Notes under the pieces: model-generated
Told to the model about the DNA's origin: nothing
The model's database searches: none
The model's input: the letters and a program-made list of their open reading frames with translations, nothing else
Shown here: piece by piece, positions 23,207 through 36,836 of the stretch
Numbering within the stretch: position 1 is the stretch's first letter
Layout: every line of letters begins with the position of its first letter
Translations under genes and position numbers: made by a program
Source of the DNA: Ptiloglossa arizonensis
Lineage: Eukaryota; Arthropoda; Insecta; Hymenoptera; Colletidae
Reading direction: 5' to 3'
Assembly: GCF_051014685.1 (NCBI RefSeq)
Contig: NW_027478887.1
Location: 62,001 to 126,000 of the forward strand
Length of the DNA: 64,000 nucleotides

Positions 23207-24354
23207 GATGTAAGAAACGCTTGAGAAACTCAAAATTTTCGCAGTTCTGATGCTCGAAACGAATAACTGGAACGGCCTAGGGGAAAAGTGCGCATACCGT
23301 TGTGATCGGGCGAGTTTCTACTTTCAGAAGCAACAGAAATTTTGCGGATTGGTCAATCCGTTCGCGAGATATGGCAGTTTGGAGGTAAGAAACGCTTGAG
23401 AAACTCAAAATTTTCGCAGTTCTGATGCTCGAAATGATTAACTGGAACGGTCTAGGGGAAGACAACACATACCGTTGTAATCGGGCGAGTTTCTACTTTC
23501 AGATGCAACAGATATTTTGCGGATTGGTCAATCCGTTCGCGAGATATGGCAGTTTGGAGGTAAGAAACGCTTGAGAAACTCAAAATTTTCGCAGTTCTGA
23601 TGCTCGAAACGAATAACTGGAACGGCCTAGGGGAAAACTACACATACCGTTGTAATCGGGCGAGTTTCTACTTTCTGATGCAACAAAAATTTTGCGGATT
23701 GGTCGATCCGTTCGCGAGATGTGGCAGTTTGGAAGTAAGAAACGCTTGAGAAACTCAAAATTTTCGCAGTTCTGATGCTCGAAACGAATAACTAGAGCGG
23801 CCTAGGGGAAAACTACACCTACCGTTGTAATCGGGCGAGTTTCTACTTTCAGATGCAACAGAAATTTTGCGGATTGGTCAATCCGTTCGCGAGATATGGC
23901 AGTTTGGAGGTAAGAAACGCTTGAGAAACGCAAAACTTTCGCAGTTCTGATGCTCGAAACGCATAACTGGAACGGCCTAGGGGAAAACTACACCTACCGT
24001 TGTAATCGGGCGAGTTTCTACTTTCAGATGCAACAGAAATTATGCGGATTGGTCAATCCGTTCGCGAGATATGGCCGTTTGGATGTAAGAAACGCTCGAG
24101 AAACTCAAAATTTTCGCAGTTCTGATGCTCGAAACGAATAACTAGAACCGCCTATCGGGAAAAGTGCGCATACCATTGTGATCGGGCGAGTTTCTACTTT
24201 CAGAAGCAACAGAAATTTTGCGGATTGTTCAATCCGTTCGCGAGATATGGCAGTTTGGAGGTAAGAAACGCTTGAGAAACTCAAAATTTTCGCAGTTCTG
24301 ATGCTCGAAATGAATAACTGGAAGGGCCTAGGGGAAGACTACACATACCTTTGT
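23207..24354 (+). repeat. 11-monomer repeat, shared part, copy 1
   Basis: Matches 25,133-26,279 at an offset of 1,926 bp, falling to 1,925 after a one-base deletion near 25,390 in the second copy. Shared diagnostic words are AAATGATTAACTGG, CAACAGATATTTTG, ACTTTCTGATG, GAAACGCAAAA and ACGCATAACTGG. There are several substitutions, so this pair looks older than the 22-mer and 10-mer pairs. The 24,355-25,132 interval is ordinary mosaic monomers that complete the 11-mer period. Confidence 0.88.
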
Positions 24355-25132
24355 AATCGGGCGAGTTTCTGCTTTCAGATGCAACAGAAATTTTGCGGAT
24401 TGGTCAATCCGTTCGCGAGAAATGGCAGTTTAGAGGTAAGAAACGCTTGAGAAACTCAAAATTTTCGCAGTTCTGATGCTCGAAACGAATAACTGGAACG
24501 GCCTAGGTGAAAACCACACATACCGTTGTAAACGGGCGAGTTTCTACTCTCAGATGCAACAGAAATTATGCGGATTGGTCAATCCGTTCGCGAGATATGG
24601 CCGTTTGGATGTAAGAAACGCTTGAGAAACTCAAAATTTACGCAGTTCTGATGCTCGAAATGAATAACTGGAACGGCCTAGGGGAAAACTACACCTACCG
24701 TTGTAATCGGGCGAGTTTCTACTTTCAGATGCAACAGAAATTTTGCGGATTGATCAATCCGTTCGCGAGTTTGGGCAGTTTGGAGATAAGAAACGCTTGA
24801 GAAACTCAAAATTTTCGCAGTTCTGATGCTCGAAACGAATAACTGGAACGGCCTAGGGGAGAACTACACATATCGTTGTAATCGGGCGAGTTTCTACTTT
24901 CAGATGCAACAGAAATTTTGTGTACTGGTCAATCCGTTCGCGAGATGTGGCAGTTTGGATGTAAGAAACGCTTGAGAAACACAAAATTCTCGCAGTTCTG
25001 ATGCTCGAAACGAATAACTAGAGCGGCCTAGGGGAAAAGTACGCAAACCGTGGTAATCGGGCCAGTTTCTACTCTCAGATGCAACAGAAATTATGCGGAT
25101 TGGTCAATCCGTTCGCGAGATATGGCAGTTTG

Positions 25133-26279
25133 GATGTAAGAAACGCTTGAGAAACTCAAAATTTTCGCAGTTCTGATGCTCGAAACGAATAACTGGCACG
25201 GCCTAGGGGAAAAGTGCGCATACCGTTGTGATCGGGCGAGTTTCTACTTTCAGACGCAACAGAAATTTTGCGGATTGGTCAATCCGTTCGCGAGATATGG
25301 CAGTTTGGAGGTAAGAAACGCTTGAGAAACTCAAAATTTTCGCAGTTCTGATGCTCGAAATGATTAACTGGAACGGTCTAGGGGAAGAAAACCATACCGT
25401 TGTAATCCGGCGAGTTTCTACTTTCAGATGCAACAGATATTTTGCGGATTGGTCAATCCGTTCGCGAGATATGGCAGTTTGGAGGTAAGAAACGCTTGAG
25501 AAACTCAAAATGTTCGCAGTTCTGATGCTCGAAACGAATAACTGGAACGGCCTAGGGGAAAACTACACATACCGTTGTAATCGGGCGAGTTTCTACTTTC
25601 TGATGCAACAGAAATTTTGCGGATTGGTCGATCCGTTCGCGAGATGTGGCAGTTTGGAAGTAAGAAACGCTTGAGAAACTCAAAATTTTCGCAGTTCTGA
25701 TGCTCGAAACGAATAACTAGAGCGGCCTAGGGGAAAACTACACCTACCGTTGTAATCGGGCGAGTTTCTACTTTCAGATGCAACAGAAATTTTGCGGATT
25801 GGTCAATCCGTTCGCGAGATATGGCAGTTTGGAGGTAAGAAACGCTTGAGAAACGCAAAATTTTCGCAGTTCTGATGCTCGAAACGCATAACTGGAACGG
25901 CCTAGGGGAAAACTACACCTACCGTTGTAATCGGGCGAGTTTCTACTTTCAGATGCAGCAGAAATTATGCGGATTGGTCAATCCGTTCGCGAGATATGGC
26001 CGTTTGGATGTAAGAAACGCTCGAGAAACTCAAAATTTTCGCAGTTCTGATGCTCGAAACGAATAACTAGAACCGCCTATCGGGAAAAGTGCGCATACCG
26101 TTGTGATCGGGCGAGTTTCTACTTTCAGAAGCAACAGAAATTTTGCGGATTGTTCAATCCGTTCGCGAGATATGGCAGTTTGGAGGTAAGAAACGCTTGA
26201 GAAACTCAAAATTTTCGCAGTTCTGATGCTCGAAATGAATAACTGGAAGGGCCTAGGGGAAGACTACACATACCTTTGT
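25133..26279 (+). repeat. 11-monomer repeat, shared part, copy 2
   Basis: Second copy of 23,207-24,354. It ends abruptly at 26,279 inside a monomer: the left part reads like the TACCTTTGTA type, but continues as the GTGATCGGGCGAG / CAGAAGCAAC type. This is a visible recombination junction (see findings). Confidence 0.88.
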
Positions 26280-29112
26280 GATCGGGCGAGTTTCTACTTT
26301 CAGAAGCAACAGAAATTTTGCGGATTGTTCAATCCGTTCGCGAGATATGGCAGTTTGGAGGAAAGAAACGCTTGAGAAACTCAAAATTTTCGCAGTTCTG
26401 ATGCTCGAAATGAATAACTGGAACGGCCTAGGGGAAGACTACACATACCGTTGTAATCGGGCGAGTTTTTACTTTCAGATGCAACAGAAATTTTGCGGAT
26501 TGGTCAATCCGTTCGCGAGATATGGCAGTTTGGAGGTAAGAAACGCTTGAGAAACTCAAAATTTTCGCAGTTCTGATGCTCGAAACGAACAACTGGAACG
26601 GCCTAGGGGAAAACTACACATACCGTTGTAATCGGGCGAGTTTCTACTTTCAGATGCAACAGAAATTTTGCGGATTGGTCGATCCGTTCGCGAGATGTGG
26701 CAGTTTGGAAGTAAGAAACGCTTGAGAAACTCAAAATTTTCGCAGTTCTGATGCTCGAAACGAATGACTAGAACGGCCTAGGGGAGAAGTACGCATACCG
26801 TTGTAATCGGGCGAGTTTCTACTTTCACATGCAACAGAAATTATGCGGATTGGTCGATCCGTTCGCGAGATGTGGCAGTTTGGAAGTAAGAAACGCTTGA
26901 GAAACTCAAAATTTTCGCAGTTCTGATGCTCGAAACGAATAACTAGAACGGCCTGGGGGAAAACTACACCTACCGTTGTAATCGGGCGAGTTTCTACTTT
27001 CAGATGCAACAGAAATTTTGTGGATTGGTCAATCCGTTCGCGAGATGTGGCAGTTTGGAGGTAAGAAACGCTTGAGAAACTCAAAATTTTCGCAGTTCTA
27101 ATGCTCGAAACGAGTAACTAGATCGGCATAGGGGAAAAGTACGCATACCGTTGAAATCGGGCGAGTTTCTACTTTCAGATGCAACAGAAATTTTGCGGAT
27201 TGATCAATCCGTTCGCGAGATATGGCAGTTTGGAGATAAGAAACACTTGGGAATCTCAAAATTTTCGCAGTTCTGATGCTCGAAACGAATAACTAGTACG
27301 GCCTAGGGGAAAAGTGCGCATACCGTTGTAATCGGGCGAGTTTCTACTTTCAGAAGCAACAGAAATTTTGCGGATTGGTCAATCCGTTCGCGCGATATGG
27401 CAGTTTGGAGGTAAGAAACGCTTGAGAAACTCAAAATTTACGCAGTTCTGATGCTCGAAATGAATAACTGGAACGGCCTAGGGGAAAACTACACCTACCG
27501 TTGTAATCGGGCGAGTTTCTACTTTCAGATGCAACAGAAATTTTGCGGATTGATCAATCCGTTCGCGAGATATGGCAGTTTGGAGATAAGAAACGCTTGA
27601 TAAACTCAAAATTTTCGCAGTTCTGATGTTCGAAACGAATGACTAGGACGGCCTAGGGGCAAAGTGCGCATACCGTTGTAATCGGGCGAGTTTCTACTTT
27701 CAGATGCAACAGAAATTTTGCGGATTGGTCGATCCGTTCGCGAGATGTGGCAGTTTGGAAGTAAGAAACGCTTGAGAAACTCAAAATTTTCGCAGTTCTG
27801 ATGCTCGAAACGAATAACTAGAACGGCCTAGGGGAAAACTACATCTACCGTTGTAATCGGGCGAGTTTCTACTTTCAGATGCAACAGAAATTTTGCGGAT
27901 TGGTCAATCCGTTCGCGAGTTATGGCAGTTTGGAGGTAAGAAACGCTTGAGAAACTCAAAATTTTCGCAGTTCTGATGCTCGAAACGAATAACTAGAACC
28001 GCCTATCGGGAAAAGTGCGCATACCGTTGTGATCGGGCGAGTTTCTACTTTCAGAAGCAACAGAAATTTTGCGGATTGTTCAATCCGTTCGCGAGATGTG
28101 GCAGTTTGGAAGTAAGAAACGCTTGAGAAACTCAAAATTTTCGCAGTTCTGATGCTCGAAACGAATGACTAGAACGGCCTAGGGGAGAAGTACGCATACC
28201 GTTGTAATCGGGCGAGTTTCTACTTTCTGATGCAATAGAAATTTTGTGGATTGGTCGATCCGTTCGCGAGATGTGGCAGTTTGGAAGTAAGAAACGCTTG
28301 AGAAACTCAAAATTTTCGCAGTTCTGATGCTCGAAACGAATAACTAGAACGGCCTAGGGGAAAACTACATCTACCGTTGTAATCGGGCGAGTTTCTACTT
28401 TCAGATGCAACAGAAATTTTGCGGATTGATCAATCCGTTCGCGAGATATGGCTGTTTGGAGATAAGAAACGCTTGAGAAACTCAAAATTTTCGCAGTTCT
28501 GATGCTCGAAACGAATGACTAGAACGGCCTAGGGGAGAAGTACGCATACCGTTGTAATCGGGCGAGTTTCTACTTTCAGATGCAACAGAAATTATGCGGA
28601 TTGGTCGATCCGTTCGCGAGATGTGGCAGTTTGGAAGTAAGAAACGCTTGAGAAACTCAAAATTTTCGCAGTTCTGATGCTCGAAACGAATAACTAGAAC
28701 GGCCTGGGAGAAAACTACACCTACCGTTGTAATCGGGCGAGTTTCTACTTTCAGATGCAACAGAAATATTGTGGATTGGTCAATCCGTTCGCGAGATGTG
28801 GCAGTTTGGAGGTAAGAAACGCTTGAGAAACTCAAAATTTTCGCAGTTCTGATGCTCGACACGAATAACTAGAACGGCCTAGGGGAAAAGTGCGCATACC
28901 GTTGTAATCGGGCGAGTTTCTACTTTCAGATGCAACAGAAATTTCGCGGATTGGTCAATCCGTTCGCGAGATATGGCAGTTTGGAAGTAAGAAACGCTTG
29001 AGAAACTCAAAATTTTCGCAGTTCTGATGCTCGAAACGAATGACTAGGACGGCCTAGGGGAGAAGTACGCATACCGTTGTAATCGGGCGAGTTTCTATTT
29101 TCAGATGCAACA

Positions 29113-31378
29113 GAAATTTTGCGGATTGGTCGATCCGTTCGCGAGATGTGGCAGTTTGGAAGTAAGAAACGCTTGAGAAACTCAAAATTTTCGCAGTTCT
29201 GATGCTCGAAACGAATAACTAGAACGGCCTAGGGGAAAACTACACCTACCGTTGTAATCGGGCGAGTTTCTACTTTCAGATGCAACAGAAATTTTGCGGA
29301 TTGGTCAATCCGTTCGCGAGATATGACAGTTTGGATGTAAGAAACGCTTGAGAAACTCAAAATTTTCGCAGTTCTAATGCTCGAAACGAGTAACTAGATC
29401 GGCATAGGGGAAAAGTACGCATACCGTTGAAATCGGGCGAGTTTCTACTTTCAGATGCAACAGAAATTTTGCCGATTGATCAATCCGTTCGCGAGATATG
29501 GCAGTTTGGAGATAAGAAACGCTTGAGAAACTCAAAATTTTCGCAGTTCTGGCTCGAAACGAGTAACTAGAACGGCCTAGGGGAAAAGTACGCATACCGT
29601 TGTAATCGGGCGAGTTTCTACTTTCAGATGCAACAGAAATTTTGCGGATTGGTCAATCCGTTCGCGAGATATGGCAGTTTGGAGGTAAGAAACGCTTGAG
29701 AAACTCAAAATTTTCGCAGTTCTGATGCTCGACACGAATAACTAGATCGGCCTAGGGGCAAAGTGCGCATACCGTTGTAATCGGACGAGTTTCTACTTTC
29801 AGATGCAACAGAAATTTTGCGGATTGGTCGATCCGTTCGCGAGATGTGGCAGTTTGGAAGTAAGAAACGCTTGAGAAACTCAAAATTTTCGCAGTTCTGA
29901 TGCTCGAAACGAATAACTAGAGCGGCCTAGGGGAAAAGTGCGCATACCGTTGTAATCGGGCGAGTTTCTACTTTCAGATGCAACAGAAATCTTGCGGATT
30001 GGTCAATCCGTTCGCGAGATATAGCAGTTTGGAGGTAAGAAAGGCTTGAGAAACTCAAAATTTTCGCAGTTCTGATGCTCGACACACGAATAACTAGAAC
30101 GGCCTAGGGGCAAAGTGCGCATACCGTTGTAATCGGGCGAGTTTCTACTTTCAGATGCAACAGGAATTTTGCGGATTGGTCGATCCGTTCGCGAGATGTG
30201 GCAGTTTGGAAGTAAGAAACGCTTGAGAAACTCAAAATTTTCGCAGTTCTGATGCTCGAAACGAATAACTAGAACGGCCTAGGGGAAAACTACACCTGCC
30301 GTTGTAATCGGGCGAGTTTCTACTTTCAGATGCAACAGAAATTTTGCGGATTGGTCAATCCGTTCGCGAGATATGACAGTTTGGATGTAAGAAACGCTTG
30401 AGAAACTCAAAATTTTCGCAGTTCTAATGCTCGAAACGAGTAACTAGATCGGCATAGGGGAAAAGTACGCATACCGTTGAAATCGGGCGAGTTTCTACTT
30501 TCAGATGCAACAGAAATTTTGCGGATTGATCAATCCGTTCGCGAGATATGGCAGTTTGGAGATAAGAAACGCTTGAGAAACTCAAAATTTTCGCAGTTCT
30601 GATGCTCGAAACGAGTAACTAGAACGGCCTAGGGGAAAAGTACGCATACCGTTGTAATCGGGCGAGTTTCTACTTTCAGATGAAACAGAAATTTTGCGGA
30701 TTGGTCAATCCGTTCGCGAGATATGGCAGTTTGGAGGTAAGAAACGCTTGAGAAACTCAAAATTTTCGCAGTTCTGATGCTCGACACGAATAACTAGATC
30801 GGCCTAGGGCAAAGTGCGCATACCGTTGTAATCGGACGAGTTTCTGCTTTCAGATGCAACAGAAATTTTGCGGATTGGTCGATCCGTTCGCGAGATGTGG
30901 CAGTTTGGAAGTAAGAAACGCTTGAGAAACTCAAAACTTTCGCAGTTCTGATGCTCGAAACGAATAACTAGAGCGGCCTAGGGGAAAAGTGCGCATACCG
31001 TTGTAATCGGGCGAGTCTCTACTTTCAGATGCAACAGAAATCTTGCGGATTGGTCAATCCGTTCGCGAGATATAGCAGTTTGGAGGTAAGAAAGGCTTGA
31101 GAAACTCAAAATTTTCGCAGTTCTGATGCTCGACACGAATAACTAGAACGGCCTAGGGGCAAAGTGCGCATACCGTTGTAATCGGGCGAGTTTCTACTTT
31201 CAGATGCAACAGAAATTTTGCGGATTGGTCGATCCGTTCGCGAGATGTGGCAGTTTGGAAGTAAGAAACGCTTGAGAAACTCAAAATTTTCGCAGTTCTG
31301 ATGCTCGAAACGAATAACTAGAACGGCCTAGGGGAAAACTACACCTACCGTTGTAATCGGGCGAGTTTCTACTTTCAG
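29113..31378 (+). repeat. 6-monomer higher-order repeat, about two units
   Basis: Period about 1,050 bp (1,049-1,052, depending on small indels). Markers recur in order: GATATGACAG, GATCGGCATAGGGG with CCGTTGAAATC, GATCGGCCTAGG with ATCGGACGAG, AGAGCGGCC, AATCTTGCGG and GATATAGCAG. The third appearance of part of the unit at 31,481-32,020 follows after only four monomers, so one round skipped two monomers. Confidence 0.85.
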
Positions 31379-32157
31379 ATGCAACCGAAATTTTGCGGAT
31401 TGATCAATCCGTTCGCGAGATATGGCAGTTTGGAGGTAAGAAACGCTTGAGAAACTCAAAATTTTCGCAGTTCTGATGCTCGACACGAATAACTAGATCG
31501 GCCTAGGGGCAAAGTGCGCATACCGTTGTAATCGGACGAGTTTCTACTTTCAGATGCAACAGAAATTTTGCGGATTGGTCGATCCGTTCGCTAGATGTGG
31601 CAGTTTGGAAGTAAGAAACGCTTGAGAAACTCAAAATTTTCGCAGTTCTGATGCTCGAAACGAATAACTAGAGCGGCCTAGGGGAAAAGTGCGCATACCG
31701 TTGTAATCGGGCGAGTTTCTACTTTCAGATGCAACAGAAATCTTGCGGATTGGTCAATCCGTTCGCGAGATATAGCAGTTTGGAGGTAAGAAAGGCTTGA
31801 GAAACTCAAAATTTTCGCAGTTCTGATGCTCGACACGAATAACTAGAACGGCCTAGGGTCAAAGTGCGCATAGCGTTGTAATCGGGCGAGTTTCTACTTT
31901 CAGATGCAACAGAAATTTTGCGGATTGGTCGATCCGTTCGCGAGATGTGGCAGTTTGGAAGTAAGAAACGCTTGAGAAACTCAAAATTTTCGCAGTTCTG
32001 ATGCTCGACACGAATAACTAGAACGGCCTAGGGGCAAAGTGCGCATACCGTTGCAATCGGGCGAGTTTCTACTTTCAGATGCAACAGAAATTTTGCGGAT
32101 TGGTCGATCCGTTCGCGAGATATGGCAGTTTGGAGGTAAGAAACGCTTGAGAAACTA

Positions 32158-33923
32158 AAAATTTTCGCAGTTCTGATGCTCGAAACGAATAACTAGAACC
32201 GCCTAGGGGAAAAGTGCGCATACCGTTGTAATCGGGCGAGTTTCTACTTTCAGATGCAACAGAAATTTTGCGGATTGATCAATCTGTTCGCGAGATATGG
32301 CAGTTTGGAGATAAGAAACGCTTGAGAAACTCAAAATTTTCGCAGTTCTGATGCTCCAAACGAATGACTAGAACGGCCTAGGGGAGAAGTACGCATACCG
32401 TTGTAATCGGGCGAGTTTCTACTCACAGATGCAACAGAAATTATGCGGATTGGTCAATCCGTTCGCGAGATATGGCCGTTTGGATGTAAGAAACGCTTGA
32501 GAAACTCAAAATTTTCGCAGTTCTGATTCTCGAAACGAATAACTAGAACGGTCTAGGGGAAAAGTACGCATACCGATGTAATCGGGCGAGTTTCTACTTT
32601 CAGATGCAACAGAAATTTTGCGGATTGGTCGATCCGTTCGCGAGATATGGCAGTTTGGAAGTAAGAAACGCTTGAAGAACTCAAAATTTTCGCAGTTCTG
32701 ATGGTCGAAACAAATGACTAGGACGGCCTAGGGGAGAAGTATGCATACCGTTGTAATCGGGCGAGTTTCTATTTTCAGACGCAACAGAAATTTTGCGGAT
32801 TGATCAATCCGTTCGCGAGATATGGCAGTTTGGAGATAGGAAACGCATGAGAAACTCAAAATTTTCGCAGTTCTGATGCTCGAAACGAATGACTAGAACG
32901 GCCTAGTGGAGAAGTACGCATACCGTTGTAATCGGGCGAGTTTCTACTTTCAGATGCAACAGAAATTTTGCGGATTGGTCAATCCGTTCGCGAGATACGG
33001 CAGTTTGGAGATAAGAAACGCTTGAGAAACTCAAAATTTTCGCAGTTCTGATGCTCGAAACGAGTAACTAGGACGGCCTAGGGGAAAAGTACGCATACCG
33101 TTGTAATCGGGCGAGTTTCTACTTTCAGATGCAACAGAAATTTTGCGGATTGGTCAATCCGTTCGCGAGATATGGCAGTTTGGAGGTAAGAAAGGCTTGA
33201 GAAACTCAAAATTTTCGCAGTTCTGATGCTCGACACGAATAACTTGAACGGCCTAGGGGCAAAGTGCGCATAGCGTTGTAATCGGGCGAGTTTCTACTTT
33301 CAGATGCAACAGAAATTTTGCGGATTGGTCAATCCGTTCGCGAGATATGGCAGTTTGGAGGTAAGAAACGCTTGAGAAACTCAAAATTTTCGCAGTTCTA
33401 ATGCTCGAAACGAGTAACTAGATCGGCATAAGGGAAAAGTACGCATACCGTTGTAATCGGGCGAGTTTCTACTTTCAGATGCAACAGAAATTTTTTTGCG
33501 GATTGATCAACCCGTTCGCGAGATATGGCAGTTTGGAGATAAGAAACGCTTGAGAACTCAAAATTTTCGCAGTTCTGATGCTCGAAACGAATGACTAGGA
33601 TGGCCTAGGGAGAAGTACGCATACCGTTGTAATCGGGCGAGTTTCTATTTTCAGATGCAACAGAAATTTTGCGGATTGGTCGATCCGTTCGCGAGATATG
33701 GCAGTTTGGAGGTAAGAAACGCTTGAGAAACTCAAATTTTCGCAGTTCTGATGCTCGAAATGAATAACTAGAACGGCCTAGGGGAAAACTACACCTACCG
33801 TTGTAATCGGGCGAGGTTCTACTTTCAGATGCAACAGAAATTTTGCGGATTGGTCAATCCGTTCGCGAGATATGGCAGTTTGGAGATAAGAAACGCTTGA
33901 GAAACTCAAAATTTTCGCAGTTC
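32158..33923 (+). repeat. ~10-monomer block, copy 1 (second copy 34,958-36,551)
   Basis: Shares with 34,958-36,551 the markers AACTAGAACCGCC, GATGCTCCAAACG, TTTCTACTCACAG, GATTCTCGAAACGAATAAC with GGTCTAGGGG, TTGAAGAACTC, GATGGTCGAAAC, and GATCGGCATAAGGG. The offset is 2,800 bp (16 monomers) up to about 32,770 and 2,625 bp (15 monomers) from about 32,940. One monomer is therefore missing from the second copy. This first copy also carries several small indels (33,491-33,737) that the second lacks. Confidence 0.87.
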
Positions 33924-34957
33924 TGATGCTCGAAACGAGTAACTAGAACGGCCTAGGGGAAAAGTACGCATACCGTTGTAATCGGGCGAGTTTCTACTTT
34001 CAGATGCAACAGAAATTTTGCGGATTGGTCAATCCGTTCGCGAGATATGGCAGTTTGGAGGTAAGAAAGGCTTGAGAAACTCAAAATTTTCGCAGTTCTG
34101 ATGCTCGACACGAATAACTAGAACGGCCTAGGGTCAAAGTGCGCATACCGTTGTAATCGGGCGAGTTTCTACTTTCAGATGCAACAGAAATTTTGCGGAT
34201 TGGTCGATCCGTTCGCGAGATGTGGCAGTTTGGAAGTAAGAAACGCTTGAGAAACTCAAAATTTTCGCAGTTCTGATGCTCGAAACGAATGACTAGAACG
34301 GCCTAGGGGAGAAGTACGCATACCGTTGTAATCGAGCGAGTTTCTATTTTCAGATGCAACAGAAATTTTGCGGATTGGTCGATCCGTTCGCGAGATATGG
34401 CAGTTTGGAGGTAAGAAACGCTTGAGAAACTAAAAATTTTCGCAGTTCTGATGCTCGAAATGAATAACTAGAACGGCCTAGGGGAAAACTACACATACCG
34501 TTGTAATCGGGCGAGGTTCTGCTTTCAGATGCAACAGAAATTTTGCGGATTTGTCAATCCGTTCGCGAGATACGGCAGTTTGGAGATAAGAAACGCTTGA
34601 GAAACTCAAAATTTTCGCAGTTCTGATGCTCGAAACGAGTAACTAGGACGGCCTAGGGGAAAAGTACGCATAGCGTTGTAATCGGGCGAGTTTCTACTTT
34701 CAGATGCAACAGAAATTTTGCGGATTGGTCAATCCGTTCGCGAGATATGGCAGTTTGGAGGTAAGAAACGCTTGAGAAACCCAAAATTTTCGCAGTTATG
34801 ATGCTCGACACGAATAACAAGAACGGCCTAGGGGCAAAGTGCGCATACCGTTGTAATCGGGCGAGTTTCTACTTTCAGATGCAACAGAAATTTTGCGGAT
34901 TGGTCGATCCGTTCGCGAGATATAGCAGTTTGGAGGTAAGAAAGGCTTGAGAAACTC

Positions 34958-36551
34958 AAAATTTTCGCAGTTCTGATGCTCGAAACGAATAACTAGAACC
35001 GCCTAGGGGAAAAGTGCGCATACCGTTGTAATCGGGCGAGTTTCTACTTTCAGATGCAACAGAAATTTTGCGGATTGATCAATCTGTTCGCGAGATATGG
35101 CAGTTTGGAGATAAGAAACGCTTGAGAAACTCAAAATTTTCGCAGTTCTGATGCTCCAAACGAATGACTAGAACGGCCTAGGGGAGAAGTACGCATACCG
35201 TTGTAATCGGGCGAGTTTCTACTCACAGATGCAACAGAAATTATGCGGATTGGTCAATCCGTTCGCGAGATATGGCCGTTTGGATGTAAGAAACGCTTGA
35301 GAAACTCAAAATTTTCGCAGTTCTGATTCTCGAAACGAATAACTAGAACGGTCTAGGGGAAAAGTACGCATACCGATGTAATCGGGCGAGTTTCTACTTT
35401 CAGATGCAACAGAAATTTTGCGGATTGGTCGATCCGTTCGCGAGATATGGCAGTTTGGAAGTAAGAAACGCTTGAAGAACTCAAAATTTTCGCAGTTCTG
35501 ATGGTCGAAACGAATGACTAGGACGGCCTAGGGGAGAAGTACGCATACCGTTGTAATCGGGCGAGTTTCTACTTTCAGATGCAACAGAAATTTTGCGGAT
35601 TGGTCAATCCGTTCGCGAGATATGGCAGTTTGGAGATAAGAAACGCTTGAGAAACTCAAAATTTTCGCAGTTCTGATGCTCGAAACGAGTAACTAGAACG
35701 GCCTAGGGGAAAAGTACGCATACCGTTGTAATCGGGCGAGTTTCTACTTTCAGATGCAACAGAAATTTTGCGGATTGGTCAATCCGTTCGCGAGATATGG
35801 CAGTTTGGAGGTAAGAAAGGCTTGAGAAACTCAAAATTTTCGCAGTTCTGATGCTCGACACGAATAACTAGAACGGCCTAGGGGCAAAGTGCGCATAGCG
35901 TTGTAATCGGGCGAGTTTCTACTTTCAGATGCAACAGAAATTTTGCGGATTGGTCAATCCGTTCGCGAGATATGGCAGTTTGGAGGTAAGAAACGCTTGA
36001 GAAACTCAAAATTTTCGCAGTTCTAATGCTCGAAACGAGTAACTAGATCGGCATAAGGGAAAAGTACGCATACCGTTGTAATCGGGCGAGTTTCTACTTT
36101 CAGATGCAACAGAAATTTTGCGGATTGATAAACCCGTTCGCGAGATATGGCAGTTTGGAGATAAGAAACGCTTGAGAAACTCAAAATTTTCGCAGTTCTG
36201 ATGCTCGAAACGAATGACTAGGATGGCCTAGGGGAGAAGTACGCATACCGTTGTAATCGGGCGAGTTTCTATTTTCAGATGCAACAGAAATTTTGCGGAT
36301 TGGTCGATCCGTTCGCGAGATATGGCAGTTTGGAGGTAAGAAACGCTTGAGAAACTCAAAATTTTCGCAGTTCTGATGCTCGAAATGAATAACTAGGACG
36401 GCCTAGGGGAAAACTACACCTACCGTTGTAATCGGGCGAGGTTCTACTTTCAGATGCAACAGAAATTTTGCGGATTGGTCAATCCGTTCGCGAGATATGG
36501 CAGTTTGGAGATAAGAAACGCTTGAGAAACTCAAAATTTTCGCAGTTCTGA
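34958..36551 (+). repeat. ~9-monomer block, copy 2 (of 32,158-33,923)
   Basis: Second copy, one whole monomer shorter near 35,570. Its monomers are all exactly 175 bp, while the first copy has a T-run expansion and three 1-bp deletions. The indels in the first copy are thus either recent mutations or local sequencing or consensus errors, since they cluster within about 250 bp (33,491-33,737). Confidence 0.86.
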
Positions 36552-36836
36552 TATTCGAAACGAATGACTAGAACGGCCTAGGGGCAAAGTGCGCATACCG
36601 TTGTAATCGGGCGAGTTTCTACTTTCAGATGCAACAGAAATTTTGCGGATTGGTCGATCCGTTCGCGAGATGTGGCAGTTTAGAAGTAAGAAACGCTTGA
36701 GAAACTCAAAATTTTCGCAGTTCTGATGCTCGAAACGAATAACTAGAACGGCCTAGGGGAAAGCTACACCTACCGTTGTAATCGGGCGAGGTTCTACTTT
36801 CAGAAGCAACAGAAATTTTGCGGATTGGTCAATCCG

